The translations under genes and the position numbers were made by a program. Under the pieces are notes generated by a model, which had not been told where the DNA came from, searched no databases, and worked only from the letters and a program-made list of their open reading frames with translations. This document shows, in pieces, positions 8,727 through 16,976 of a DNA stretch of 64,000 nt. Origin of the DNA: Psychrobacter sp. P11G3 (GTDB lineage Bacteria; Pseudomonadota; Gammaproteobacteria; Pseudomonadales; Moraxellaceae); contig NZ_CM003596.1 in NCBI RefSeq assembly GCF_001435845.1, positions 2,243,137-2,307,136 of the forward strand. The letters run 5' to 3'. Numbering within the stretch: position 1 is the stretch's first letter; each line of letters begins with the position of its first letter.

Positions 8727-9389
8727 TCAGTCGTTATCGACTTTGGTATTGAGTTGAGAATCTAGCCAGCCTGACGGCAAATGTACTAGATCTTTAGGCT
8801 CATCAATATCAGGTAAAGGGTCGAATAGTGCAAGTGTCCAACCTAATGTGGCTATACGCTGCTTGGTGACAGCAGCAACACTAGGTGTACTCCAAACAAT
8901 GTCCGAAAACAGGCTTTCATCAACTCGCTTAAACCCTAACAGTACATACCCACCATCAGTCGCTGGAATCATGACCGCATCGTGTTGATTTAGCTGCTGT
9001 ATCGCTGTCTGAATACGTGCTGTCGTAAGACTAGGACAGTCCGTACCAATTAACACAACCTTGTCAAAATGTTGAAATACGCGCTGACTGGCTATCGACA
9101 TACGCAAACCCAAATCACCATCGGTCTGCATAGAGCAACGCAGTGAGCTAGGTAAATCAAGCGCCTGCCAGCATGGATCTGTTGGTGCTGGACTCACACA
9201 TAGCTCAACGGAAAAGCCTGTATCAACGGCCTGCTCAATACTATGCAGTAATAGTCGCCTTGCCATACGTGCAGCACCATCTACCCCTAGCGCTGGCTGC
9301 AAACGAGTCTTTGCCTTATTAGGCGCTGGATACTTTGCAAAAAGAATGATGCAGGTATCTTGCTGTTTTGCAGATGAATCAGCTGTCAC
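8727..9389 (-). CDS. TIGR04282 family arsenosugar-type glycosyltransferase (DUF2064)
   Basis: A 220-residue GT-A-fold nucleotide-sugar transferase of the DUF2064/TIGR04282 family. Motifs: IILFAKYPAPNKAKTRL at the N-terminus (nucleotide-binding loop with AKTRL), LIGTDCPSL in mid-protein (the metal-binding acidic residue lies here) and ATDGGYVLLGFK. Proteins of this family are routinely paired with TIGR04283 enzymes in arsenosugar clusters, as here. The start is GTG (9387-9389); the next in-frame methionine would remove the conserved N-terminus. Its sugar donor and acceptor are unproven; one idea is that it adds or activates the glycerol/sugar part of an arsenoriboside. Confidence 0.87.
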   Translation of the reverse strand: MTADSSAKQQDTCIILFAKYPAPNKAKTRLQPALGVDGAARMARRLLLHSIEQAVDTGFSVELCVSPAPTDPCWQALDLPSSLRCSMQTDGDLGLRMSIASQRVFQHFDKVVLIGTDCPSLTTARIQTAIQQLNQHDAVMIPATDGGYVLLGFKRVDESLFSDIVWSTPSVAAVTKQRIATLGWTLALFDPLPDIDEPKDLVHLPSGWLDSQLNTKVDND

Positions 9390-9473
9390 TATAACGGTCT
9401 CTCAATTAGTCAAATGCACGAGGACGAACTCTTTCTTATTTTGTCTATCATATTTATAAATCAAACAATCTCA

Positions 9474-10193
9474 CTACTTATGGTAGCGTTGCTTTAAAAC
9501 GTTAGGCGATACGCCGCGCCAATAATCAAAGCGTAAATGCCACATCAAGAAAATCGTCCGCCATGTACCATGCTGCTGCCAACGCCGCGCAGATGTTATG
9601 ACTTTGCTTTTTAGACAAGCTGGTCGAGCAAGTTTCTTTAGCCGTTTACAGAGCTCGATATCTTCCATCAATGGCTGATCAGGATAGCCACCAATCTGCT
9701 CGAACACGGACTTTTTAATAAAAATTGCTTGATCACCAGTGGCTATACTTAATAGACGTGAACGCTTATTTATCATTAATCCGACAATGTTTAACAATGG
9801 CTCATGACTATCTAAATGAACATCAAAACGTCCCCAATCGTACTGAGCTATTGCCTGCTGAACGTTATCTATCGCATCAGCTGGCAGCTCGGTATCAGCG
9901 TGTAAAAATAGCAACACATCACCTGTTGCTAACATAGCGCCCGCATTCATTTGCTGTGCGCGCCCTACCGTAGATTCGATAATATGCCAATCAGTGATTA
10001 ATTGAGCAGTCTCTATACTTTTGAGCACACTGTTGGCGATAGCAACCGAGCCATCTACTGAACCACCATCGACCAATATTACTTGCTGCGGTGCCGGATC
10101 GAGACGGACAATATGAGCCATAAGCTCAGGCAAGTTGTCCGCTTCATTTAATAATGGAACAATAATTGATAGGTTCAATGGATATACCGTCAC
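9474..10193 (-). CDS. TIGR04283 family arsenosugar-type glycosyltransferase
   Basis: A 239-residue family 2 glycosyltransferase. The N-terminus LSIIVPLLNEADNLPEL, the VILVDGGSVDGS segment and FLHADTELP (DxD-type metal motif, about residue 98) define the GT-A fold; MEDIELCKRLKKL is the likely catalytic-acid region and HGTWRTI lies near the C-terminus. There are no obvious membrane anchors. The start is GTG at 10191-10193 with no strong ribosome site. It lies 84 bases upstream of the TIGR04282 gene, and the two probably work in succession. Role in arsenosugar synthesis follows from family and context; no substrate is shown by the sequence. Confidence 0.87.
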   Translation of the reverse strand: MTVYPLNLSIIVPLLNEADNLPELMAHIVRLDPAPQQVILVDGGSVDGSVAIANSVLKSIETAQLITDWHIIESTVGRAQQMNAGAMLATGDVLLFLHADTELPADAIDNVQQAIAQYDWGRFDVHLDSHEPLLNIVGLMINKRSRLLSIATGDQAIFIKKSVFEQIGGYPDQPLMEDIELCKRLKKLARPACLKSKVITSARRWQQHGTWRTIFLMWHLRFDYWRGVSPNVLKQRYHK

Positions 10194-10222
10194 GTTATCA
10201 GCGAGTAAGATTAAAAACTGGC

Positions 10223-11044
10223 TTATTTTTTATTCAAATTCCAGTTGTAATCGGTATAGCTTACTTTTATCTTGCCTTGTTTGAGATCTGCTGTCTGAGC
10301 TTTACTCAATCCTAGTGACGAGCTGTAACGACCCAAAAACCCTGCTAAATCTTTGGTGCCACGCCAGTTGGTTGCAAAATCCTCTTTATACCATTTAAAA
10401 ATTGGTGATACTTTAAGCGTATCGCCTTTAAGACTGTTGCGGCTACTGTCTGCTAAAAACTTAGACGTCGCCTGCTCTAACTGACTGTCTAAACGCTTGC
10501 CGGTAAAGGCATCATCTTGTAATGCAGGGCAACCGATACTGGCACAATTGACCGCAAAGTGAATGCGCGGATCGTTGTAGCGTTTAGAGCCACGAATGAG
10601 ATTGTGCTCGATATCATCAAGTGAGCGCGTCTTACCGAGTACCGAAACGAACTCTTGCTTCCATGGTGACCCAAACAGTCCGCCGATATCTTTGATAGAT
10701 TTGACGTTTGGATATTTCGTCAATACCAAATCAACCGTACCAGCGTTATAAACGTTGATTAAAAATGCCAACTGCTCATTTTTACTCCAACGATTGAACT
10801 CTGATTGAGATACCTTGCTTGTCGCTTCCAGATAGCTTGTCAGCTTACTTTGATCTGCTTTCATGCCAGCATAATTGACCACTGAAGCTTTGCCACCGTT
10901 GGTCATAGTTACATGCTTACTTAGTAAGCTATCCCAGCTCTGATGGTTGAAGTCAGCATGAGCAGCCACGCTTGCTAATAAAATAGTCGTGGCAATCACT
11001 GGTTGGGCGAACAACGTTTTCGCTGAAAAATTAAATACCGACAT
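10223..11044 (-). CDS. secreted DUF547 domain protein
   Basis: A 273-residue exported protein. Residues 1-30 form a signal peptide ending AAHA-D, so the mature protein is periplasmic. The DUF547 domain spans most of the rest: FLINVYNAGTVDLVL, KSIKDIGGLFGSPWKQEFV, and RIHFAVNCASIGCP with a Cys/Ser/Cys motif resembling a thiol-protease-like active site. The biochemical activity of DUF547 is unknown to me. It sits 29 bases upstream of the TIGR04283 glycosyltransferase on the same strand and downstream of arsS, so it is part of the arsenosugar cluster by position, and it is the only member sent outside the cytoplasm. Confidence 0.88.
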   Translation of the reverse strand: MSVFNFSAKTLFAQPVIATTILLASVAAHADFNHQSWDSLLSKHVTMTNGGKASVVNYAGMKADQSKLTSYLEATSKVSQSEFNRWSKNEQLAFLINVYNAGTVDLVLTKYPNVKSIKDIGGLFGSPWKQEFVSVLGKTRSLDDIEHNLIRGSKRYNDPRIHFAVNCASIGCPALQDDAFTGKRLDSQLEQATSKFLADSSRNSLKGDTLKVSPIFKWYKEDFATNWRGTKDLAGFLGRYSSSLGLSKAQTADLKQGKIKVSYTDYNWNLNKK

Positions 11045-11170
11045 AAGGCTTACTCCGTTTACACTGATTGTTTTTTATCTAAATTTTTATGTATGCTAAA
11101 AGCACCTATGTTTAAAGTGTTTAGGCTTAAAACATAGGTGCTTATATTAAAAGCACTTACATTAGAGCGG

Positions 11171-12163
11171 CTAAGGCGTGTCTGCTAACGCTGGCTCTAC
11201 TGGCTCTTCTTCTAACGCGCCGCCACAACTACTGCCCTGTCCTGCTGTACAGCCATAGCAGTGGTCGGCAATGGCAATGTCATCACCAGACGGGTTTTGC
11301 GTTAACAAATCACTTAGGCGTTGTCGTGACTTGTTTGGTACAGGTATCTCTAACTGCTGATTGAAATCACAATCAAACAGCTCACCTAACCAATTGACAC
11401 TAATGGTCGAACGGCACATGACCTCGGCCAGATTAGCAGCCATATAATTGGCTTTGAGCAAATCCATATACGGGTGGAACTGTTTTTTTGCCAATAGCAC
11501 CGCACCAAACCGCTGAATTGGCATATTTGTTAGGGCAAATAGATGATTAAACTCGATGTCAAAGTGCGCTTTTAGCTCACGCTTGTAATCGGCTTCAAGC
11601 TGCTGTTGATTGGGTGGCAGCGTCGCACCTTGTGGGTTGTAAACCAAGTTTAATGTTAAATTTGAATCAAGCTTGCCATACCCCAGCTGATTGAGCTTCT
11701 GTAATCCCAATATGCTGTCATCAAACGCACCTTTGCCGCGCTGCTTGTCTACATTTTCTAGGGAATAACAAGGCAAAGATGCCACCACTTCCACTTGGTT
11801 ATCTGCCAAAAACTGCGCCATATCCTCATAGCCCTCTTCCATCAGAATGGTCAGATTACAGCGGTCTATTACTTTGACACCTAATGCCCGAGCGGCCTTG
11901 ACCAAATACTTAAAATCCTCATGCATTTCAGGCGCACCGCCGGTCAAATCAAGCGTATCGATGTTTTGTGCTTGTAATACCTTCGGTATCAGCTCGACCA
12001 ACTCACGTGACATCATCTCGGTACGATAAGGGCTTGCAGCCACATGACAGTGCACACAGGACATATTGCATAAGTAGCCCATATTGACTTGTAATATCGT
12101 CAATTGGCGTCGTTTTATCGCTGGAAAATCAGTATGCTCAAGTAGCTCGATAGTTGATTTCAT
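11171..12163 (-). CDS. arsS: arsenosugar biosynthesis radical SAM protein ArsS
   Basis: A 330-residue radical SAM enzyme. The SAM cluster motif CNMSCVHC has cysteines 32, 36 and 39. The C-terminal half is the DUF3641-type domain with CRSTISVNWLGELFDCDFNQ and a cysteine-rich tail (HCYGCTAGQGSSCGGALEE) likely to bind a second cluster or arsenic; some relatives carry selenocysteine in this tail, but here all codons are ordinary. Published work on cyanobacterial ArsS shows it joins the deoxyadenosyl group of SAM to dimethylarsenite, making the precursor of arsenosugars. arsM, which makes that substrate, is four genes downstream on the same strand. Confidence 0.93.
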   Translation of the reverse strand: MKSTIELLEHTDFPAIKRRQLTILQVNMGYLCNMSCVHCHVAASPYRTEMMSRELVELIPKVLQAQNIDTLDLTGGAPEMHEDFKYLVKAARALGVKVIDRCNLTILMEEGYEDMAQFLADNQVEVVASLPCYSLENVDKQRGKGAFDDSILGLQKLNQLGYGKLDSNLTLNLVYNPQGATLPPNQQQLEADYKRELKAHFDIEFNHLFALTNMPIQRFGAVLLAKKQFHPYMDLLKANYMAANLAEVMCRSTISVNWLGELFDCDFNQQLEIPVPNKSRQRLSDLLTQNPSGDDIAIADHCYGCTAGQGSSCGGALEEEPVEPALADTP

Positions 12164-12394
12164 GGTGGTCTAAAATCCTGTTAGCAGTACAACTAAAAAA
12201 GGATAGCAACGTGACATTAAAGATTAGAAAACAAAGTTAGCGCATTGCTTTTACTGTTTATTTTTAAGATTTACAACGTAAAACCCACTTGCTCATTTTA
12301 CGGTTTATCTAATCAATCATACCTGATTATCAATAAGCATTGACAACTAATCACATGGATTTTATGGTTTATTCCAAATGAGCATTAACCTTCG

Positions 12395-13585
12395 TTAGTT
12401 CTTATCGGCTTCAATGAAACGCTTATCGATATATTTCTTGAGATGCCATACCCATCGACCTTGTAGATTTACATTACCCCAACTACCAATGGCGTATTTA
12501 TTACCGCAAGACAGTAGATATAACGTACGCGATTTTGGCTGATAACTCTTCATTATGCTCTCTTTTAGATAAGCCAATAAATTATCGGCTTCGACAGCAC
12601 CGCCATGCACTGAGTGAACCCCCGAGTGCGCCACGTATTTATCGACTCGTGTCGCCACATCACCAACCGCAAACACATTAGGATGAGAGACGCTCTGTTG
12701 CTTATCGTTTACCGCGACAAACCCATCACCTTCGATTTCCAAATCCGTAGAAGCCGTCCATGCCGAGCCTATGACGCCAGTCGCAGCGATGACAGCATTT
12801 ATGAGCAATGATTTATGCGTAGTTGATAATTTGCCATCATGATAATCGGTCGCTCGTTCTCGAACTATCGTAATGTCATGACGATGTAATTGCTTAATAA
12901 CCCGCTGTCGAAAGTTTGAGTTAAACCCTGACAATAGATTCTCACCGCATACTAATGTCACCTGATGATTACGATTGATGTTCCGTAGCGTGACTTGGGC
13001 TGCCATCACCAACTCTATTGCCGCAGCGCCTGCCCCAATAATAGCCAATTGATACTTTTCAGACTGCTGAGCGGCTTTTAGAATCCGCTGCCATTGCGTG
13101 ATAAATGTTGACAACGGTCGTATGGCAATCACGTTAGTATTAGCAGCGCCAGTATTGTTATCGTCATTATCGCTTCTGTACTCGTTGTAGCTATTGTGGT
13201 CAGGTAGCCAACGCATGTCTGTATCTGCGCCCGTATTTAGAGACAAGACATCGTAGTCAAAATCCGTTTGTTCATCGCCAGTCGTAACCACCTTATTTGA
13301 CGCTGCGTTTACTTGTACAAGCGATTGCTGAATAAAGCGCACACCTGCTCGCACACAAAGCGATTTGATATCAATACTGATATCATGCAACTGATAATGC
13401 CCTGCCATCCAACCCGGTAACATGCCAGAATATATCGTTTGCGGTTGCTCACTAATTAAGTGAATGTCCGCATCTATAGTATCGGCATCTTTTAAACGCG
13501 CTGCGCTAAGTCGGCGTAACATGCCAATGTGAGCATGACCTGCGCCTGCCAATAGTAATGTCTTTTTCGATGAAAATTTCGTCAT
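12395..13585 (-). CDS. FAD-dependent NAD(P)-type oxidoreductase of the SelD-N/NDH-2 kind
   Basis: A 396-residue pyridine-nucleotide-disulfide-oxidoreductase-like flavoprotein. The FAD-binding motif is LLLAGAGHAHIGMLRRL at the N-terminus; a second dinucleotide motif, AIIGAGAAAIELVMAA, lies near residue 182; and NVFAVGDVATRVDKYVAHSGV is the conserved C-terminal FAD motif. This GxGHxH form is the one found fused to SelD (selenide, water dikinase) in some organisms, but no SelD domain is present. No redox-active CxxxxC pair is seen, as in NDH-2 enzymes. The ATG at 13585 is used rather than the TTG at 13600. It lies 231 bases upstream of arsS on the same strand and may reduce pentavalent arsenicals for the pathway; that is a guess. 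Confidence 0.82.
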   Translation of the reverse strand: MTKFSSKKTLLLAGAGHAHIGMLRRLSAARLKDADTIDADIHLISEQPQTIYSGMLPGWMAGHYQLHDISIDIKSLCVRAGVRFIQQSLVQVNAASNKVVTTGDEQTDFDYDVLSLNTGADTDMRWLPDHNSYNEYRSDNDDNNTGAANTNVIAIRPLSTFITQWQRILKAAQQSEKYQLAIIGAGAAAIELVMAAQVTLRNINRNHQVTLVCGENLLSGFNSNFRQRVIKQLHRHDITIVRERATDYHDGKLSTTHKSLLINAVIAATGVIGSAWTASTDLEIEGDGFVAVNDKQQSVSHPNVFAVGDVATRVDKYVAHSGVHSVHGGAVEADNLLAYLKESIMKSYQPKSRTLYLLSCGNKYAIGSWGNVNLQGRWVWHLKKYIDKRFIEADKN

Positions 13586-13955
13586 AGATGATTTTATCAA
13601 GGCGGTTGGTTGCTGTTAGTGTTTGATCGAATGTTGATTGATATAAATGACTTTAAAAACTCATTTAAAAGTATCATATAAATAAGACCAGTCTGTTGCG
13701 GGCAAACAGTAAGAGCGTAAATGGCTTGTATGTGGCTTATATAGACTCAGCGATAGTCACTGCGTCAACCGTTATTAGTAGAATGAGATTTTGTATAACT
13801 GAATTAAAATCATAAAATAAGGTGAAATTATTTATCATCGCCCAGTACAATAGGACATTATAAGAGCCGCATGATAAATTGCGCTGCTTGACCCATTATT
13901 TGAGAAACATCGTCAAAACCGTTAATGAAAATTATAAGTAATCAAGGAACATTAC
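13586..13955. other. intergenic, divergent promoter region
   Basis: Gap between the FAD oxidoreductase (leftward) and the alpha/beta hydrolase (rightward). AT-rich with no clear hairpin or operator; it should contain the promoter of the arsenosugar cluster. I did not see an obvious ArsR-type palindrome. Confidence 0.4.
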
Positions 13956-14912
13956 ATGAGTACCAATATCGATACCAGTAACGATCACATTTTGTCTTCT
14001 GACAATATTCACTACTTGCATCATGACTTTTTTGAGCCAAGTAGCAAAGACGTCGAGATTAGCGCGACTTTACTGATTGTGCATGGCATGGCAGAGCACA
14101 GCGGGCGCTATAGCGATTTTGCACAGTTTTTGGCAGATAATGGTATCGCTGTGGCGACTTATGACCATTTGGGTCATGGACAGACTATCAAGACTGAGGC
14201 CGATCTTGGGTTTTTTGGTGAAGAGCATCCGGTACAGTCGTTACTAAAAGACGTGATTGTGATGGCCGATAGCCTAAAAGACCGTCATCCAGACGTCCCG
14301 CATTTTGTGATGGGTCACTCGATGGGCTCATTTATCGTGCGCAATGTACTTAAACATCATGCGCATAATTTCACAGGCGCCATTCTAATGGGTTCCGCAG
14401 ACGCCAACCCACTAGCTAAGGTGTTATTACCTATTAACAAGCTACTCGCCAGAGTCGCCCCAAGACAACCGAATACAGTTTTTGCCAAGGTGATGAACAA
14501 AGTCCTTAACAGCCAACTACCTGATCGCAATTCGTCCTCACAGTTTGCGTGGCTCAGTGAAAATACTGCAAACATTGAAGCCTATGAAGCCGATCCTAAG
14601 ACTGGTTTTGACTTTACCAATAATGGCTTTATGACATTGTTTACGCTTATGGATACTGGGCTGAATAAAAATTGGGCTACTACTATTGCCAAAAACTTCC
14701 CAATGCTATTTATCAGCGGTGAAGATGATCCGATTGGCGAAATGGGTCGCGGTATACGTAGGGTTGTCACGCGTTTGGACAAGCGTCATTTCAGTCATGT
14801 CGATATTCAGCTGTATCCTAATATGCGCCATGAAGTGCTACATGAAAAGGATAAACAGACCGTTTATCAAGATATTTTAGAGTGGATAGAGACCAACACG
14901 ACAGACGATTAA
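13956..14912 (+). CDS. alpha/beta hydrolase, monoglyceride lipase/lysophospholipase-like
   Basis: A 318-residue cytosolic serine hydrolase of the Hydrolase_4 (monoacylglycerol lipase/PldB) group. The nucleophile elbow is GHSMGS near residue 118, with HGMAEHSGRY as the oxyanion-hole region, YDHLGHGQT as the strand-4 motif, SGEDDPIG carrying the acid, and MRHEVLHE carrying the catalytic histidine. No signal peptide or membrane anchor. The start has AAGGA seven bases upstream. It appears monocistronic, followed by a strong hairpin. Likely substrates are monoacylglycerols or lysophospholipids; exact specificity cannot be told. Confidence 0.85.
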   Translation: MSTNIDTSNDHILSSDNIHYLHHDFFEPSSKDVEISATLLIVHGMAEHSGRYSDFAQFLADNGIAVATYDHLGHGQTIKTEADLGFFGEEHPVQSLLKDVIVMADSLKDRHPDVPHFVMGHSMGSFIVRNVLKHHAHNFTGAILMGSADANPLAKVLLPINKLLARVAPRQPNTVFAKVMNKVLNSQLPDRNSSSQFAWLSENTANIEAYEADPKTGFDFTNNGFMTLFTLMDTGLNKNWATTIAKNFPMLFISGEDDPIGEMGRGIRRVVTRLDKRHFSHVDIQLYPNMRHEVLHEKDKQTVYQDILEWIETNTTDD

Positions 14913-14921
14913 ATCATGATA

Positions 14922-14960
14922 AATGAGTTGTTTTGAGAGGATACCTGAAAACAACTCATT
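14922..14960 (+). terminator. strong hairpin after the hydrolase gene
   Basis: Thirteen-base arms AATGAGTTGTTTT and AAAACAACTCATT with a 13-base loop directly follow the hydrolase stop. There is no long T tract afterwards, so it may end transcription weakly or protect the mRNA 3' end. Confidence 0.6.
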
Positions 14961-15136
14961 CAATATTGTCACAATAAGACCCTCAACGTGTTTGCTAAAA
15001 GCGGTCAAATTAGCGACAATACGGCAAGCAAGTTTTTGGACCAAGCCATACCTTGAATTTTCTTTAGGCTGGGTCATATAAGTCTTTAACCATAACATTG
15101 AGATCACCCTCCCTTTCATTCATTTTAGGAACCTTT

Positions 15137-15958
15137 ATGTCATTACAACAAACCATCGAACAAGCATTTGAAAATCGCAACGAATACAGCCCAGCCAATA
15201 TGCCACAAGACGTGCGTGATGCTATCAATCAAGTACTTGAGCAACTAGATAACGGTAGCCTGCGCGTAGCAGAAAAGAAAGATGGCGAATGGGTTGTCAA
15301 TCAGTGGGCCAAAAAAGCCGTATTATTGTCTTTCCGTCTAAACGACAACTACGTCCAAGCTGCTGGCGAACACGTACAGTTCTATGACAAAGTACCAACT
15401 AAATTTGCTAACTGGACCGAAGCACAGTTTAAAGAAGCAGGCGTACGCGTTGTACCGCCAGCTGTCGCGCGTAGAGGTTCATTCATCGCAGCAGGCGCAG
15501 TATTGATGCCGTCATATGTCAACATCGGCGCATATGTCGATCAAGGCGCGATGGTTGATACATGGGCGACTGTTGGTTCATGTGCTCAAATCGGTAAAAA
15601 CGTGCATCTGTCAGGCGGCGTTGGCATCGGCGGCGTATTAGAGCCATTGCAAGCCAACCCTACTATCATTGAAGACAACTGCTTCATCGGTGCACGCTCT
15701 GAAATCGTTGAAGGCGTTATCGTTGAAGAAGGCGCTGTCATCTCTATGGGTGTCTATATCGGTCAATCGACGCGCATCTATGATCGCGAAACTGGTGAGA
15801 TTCATCGTGGCCGTGTACCAGCAGGTTCTGTTGTCGTACCAGGTAGCTTACCGTCAGAAGATGGCACGCACAGCTTGTACGCTGCTATCATCGTGAAGAA
15901 AGTTGACGCGCAAACTCGTGCAAAAACATCAGTAAACGAGCTATTACGCCTAGCCTAA
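15137..15958 (+). CDS. dapD: 2,3,4,5-tetrahydropyridine-2,6-dicarboxylate N-succinyltransferase
   Basis: DapD transfers succinyl from succinyl-CoA to tetrahydrodipicolinate in the lysine/diaminopimelate pathway. The protein is 273 residues, essentially the length of the E. coli enzyme. The left-handed beta-helix hexapeptide repeats begin at about residue 100 ([20 protein letters not shown], then [20 protein letters not shown]). SLPSEDG and [11 protein letters not shown] mark the C-terminus. An in-frame TTG lies at 15098, but the ATG at 15137 has AGGA seven bases upstream and matches the family N-terminus. It is followed by a terminator, so it is transcribed on its own. Confidence 0.97.
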   Translation: MSLQQTIEQAFENRNEYSPANMPQDVRDAINQVLEQLDNGSLRVAEKKDGEWVVNQWAKKAVLLSFRLNDNYVQAAGEHVQFYDKVPTKFANWTEAQFKEAGVRVVPPAVARRGSFIAAGAVLMPSYVNIGAYVDQGAMVDTWATVGSCAQIGKNVHLSGGVGIGGVLEPLQANPTIIEDNCFIGARSEIVEGVIVEEGAVISMGVYIGQSTRIYDRETGEIHRGRVPAGSVVVPGSLPSEDGTHSLYAAIIVKKVDAQTRAKTSVNELLRLA

Positions 15959-16004
15959 ATATTTGGCAAGTACCGTTGTTTATTGAATAATATTGTTTTA
16001 TATG

Positions 16005-16037
16005 AAGATGCTGGAGGATGACTCTAGCATCTTTTTT
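16005..16037 (+). terminator. dapD terminator
   Basis: AAGATGCT-GAG stem, GATGA loop, CTC-AGCATCTT and a T tract at 16031-16037, about 45 bases after the dapD stop. Confidence 0.85.
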
Positions 16038-16046
16038 GCAGCTTAA

Positions 16047-16067
16047 TATAACGCGTTACGTTATAAT
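16047..16067. promoter_or_regulatory. palindrome overlapping a -10 box upstream of queE
   Basis: TATAACG, five-base spacer CGTTA, CGTTATA is a perfect 7-base-arm inverted repeat at 16047-16065. Its right arm overlaps TATAAT at 16062-16067, a candidate -10 for queE, whose start is about 115 bases downstream. The arrangement would suit a repressor site; the best -35 candidate (TTGCAG, 16036-16041) has a 20-base spacer, longer than ideal. Confidence 0.35.
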
Positions 16068-16183
16068 CCTCTTTTAGTTTGGCTTTATACAATCACAAAA
16101 TCATTCGTACCATCCCCTGCCTTTTTATTACGATTGATAAGCGCTTCATCGCCTTGTCGACCTTTAACTGTATTTGAAATATT

Positions 16184-16915
16184 ATGAGTGAATCATCATT
16201 ACGCACCGCTGCTATCCCTGTCACTGACCCTGAAGCAGGGTTACGTCTGACTGAGATTTTTTATTCTTTACAAGGTGAGGCAATCACTTCAGGCTTGCCG
16301 ACGATATTTGTGCGTCTAACGGGCTGTCCGCTGCGCTGCGTCTATTGTGATACCGAATATGCTTTTACTGGCGGCGAACGTCAATCATTAGAAACCATCA
16401 TAGAAACCATCAAGGGTTATCCGTGCAAGCGCATCTGTCTGACTGGCGGTGAGCCGTTAGCACAGCCAAATGCCATTGAATTGATGAAACGTTTGCTGAG
16501 CGATGGGTATGAGATATCCCTTGAAACCGCAGGCGCGCTCACGGTAGAAAACGTGCCAGCAGCAGTCAGTAAGGTAATGGATCTCAAAACGCCAAGCTCA
16601 GGCGAAGTCGATAAAAATCTATGGTCAAACCTCGACTATCTCACTCAGCATGACCAAATCAAGTTTGTCATTATGAATCGTACAGATTACGATTGGGCAA
16701 AAGCTAAATTGACCGAGTATAAGCTAAATGAACTGGTCGGTACTGTGTGGTTCTCTCCAATGTTTAATGTCGCAGACGATGTCGATGAACAGCTCAGCCC
16801 TGAAGTACCTGTATTGGCGCGCGAGCTAGCAGAATGGATGTTGGCTGATGCCTTACCAGTTCGCTTTCAGCTGCAATTGCATAAGATCATTTGGGCAGAT
16901 GCCAAAGGCAAGTAA
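16184..16915 (+). CDS. queE: 7-carboxy-7-deazaguanine synthase
   Basis: QueE is the radical SAM enzyme that contracts 6-carboxytetrahydropterin to 7-carboxy-7-deazaguanine on the way to queuosine in tRNA. At 243 residues it has the SAM cluster motif CPLRCVYC (near residues 48-55) preceded by the diagnostic FYSLQGE and followed by CDTEYAF and ICLTGGEPLAQ. The C-terminus VRFQLQLHKIIW is typical. The start codon has only a weak ribosome site. No queC or queD is next to it. The efflux gene follows after 61 bases on the same strand and may be co-transcribed. Confidence 0.95.
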   Translation: MSESSLRTAAIPVTDPEAGLRLTEIFYSLQGEAITSGLPTIFVRLTGCPLRCVYCDTEYAFTGGERQSLETIIETIKGYPCKRICLTGGEPLAQPNAIELMKRLLSDGYEISLETAGALTVENVPAAVSKVMDLKTPSSGEVDKNLWSNLDYLTQHDQIKFVIMNRTDYDWAKAKLTEYKLNELVGTVWFSPMFNVADDVDEQLSPEVPVLARELAEWMLADALPVRFQLQLHKIIWADAKGK

Positions 16916-16976
16916 CTATCAGCAAGTAACAAACAAAAAGTGTGAACACGTTGAATGCCATGGATAAGGTAGCGGT

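Noticed and set aside
11171..12163. Selenocysteine in ArsS
   Set aside because: The tail cysteines are all encoded by ordinary codons and the frame has no internal TGA, so this homologue is a cysteine form.
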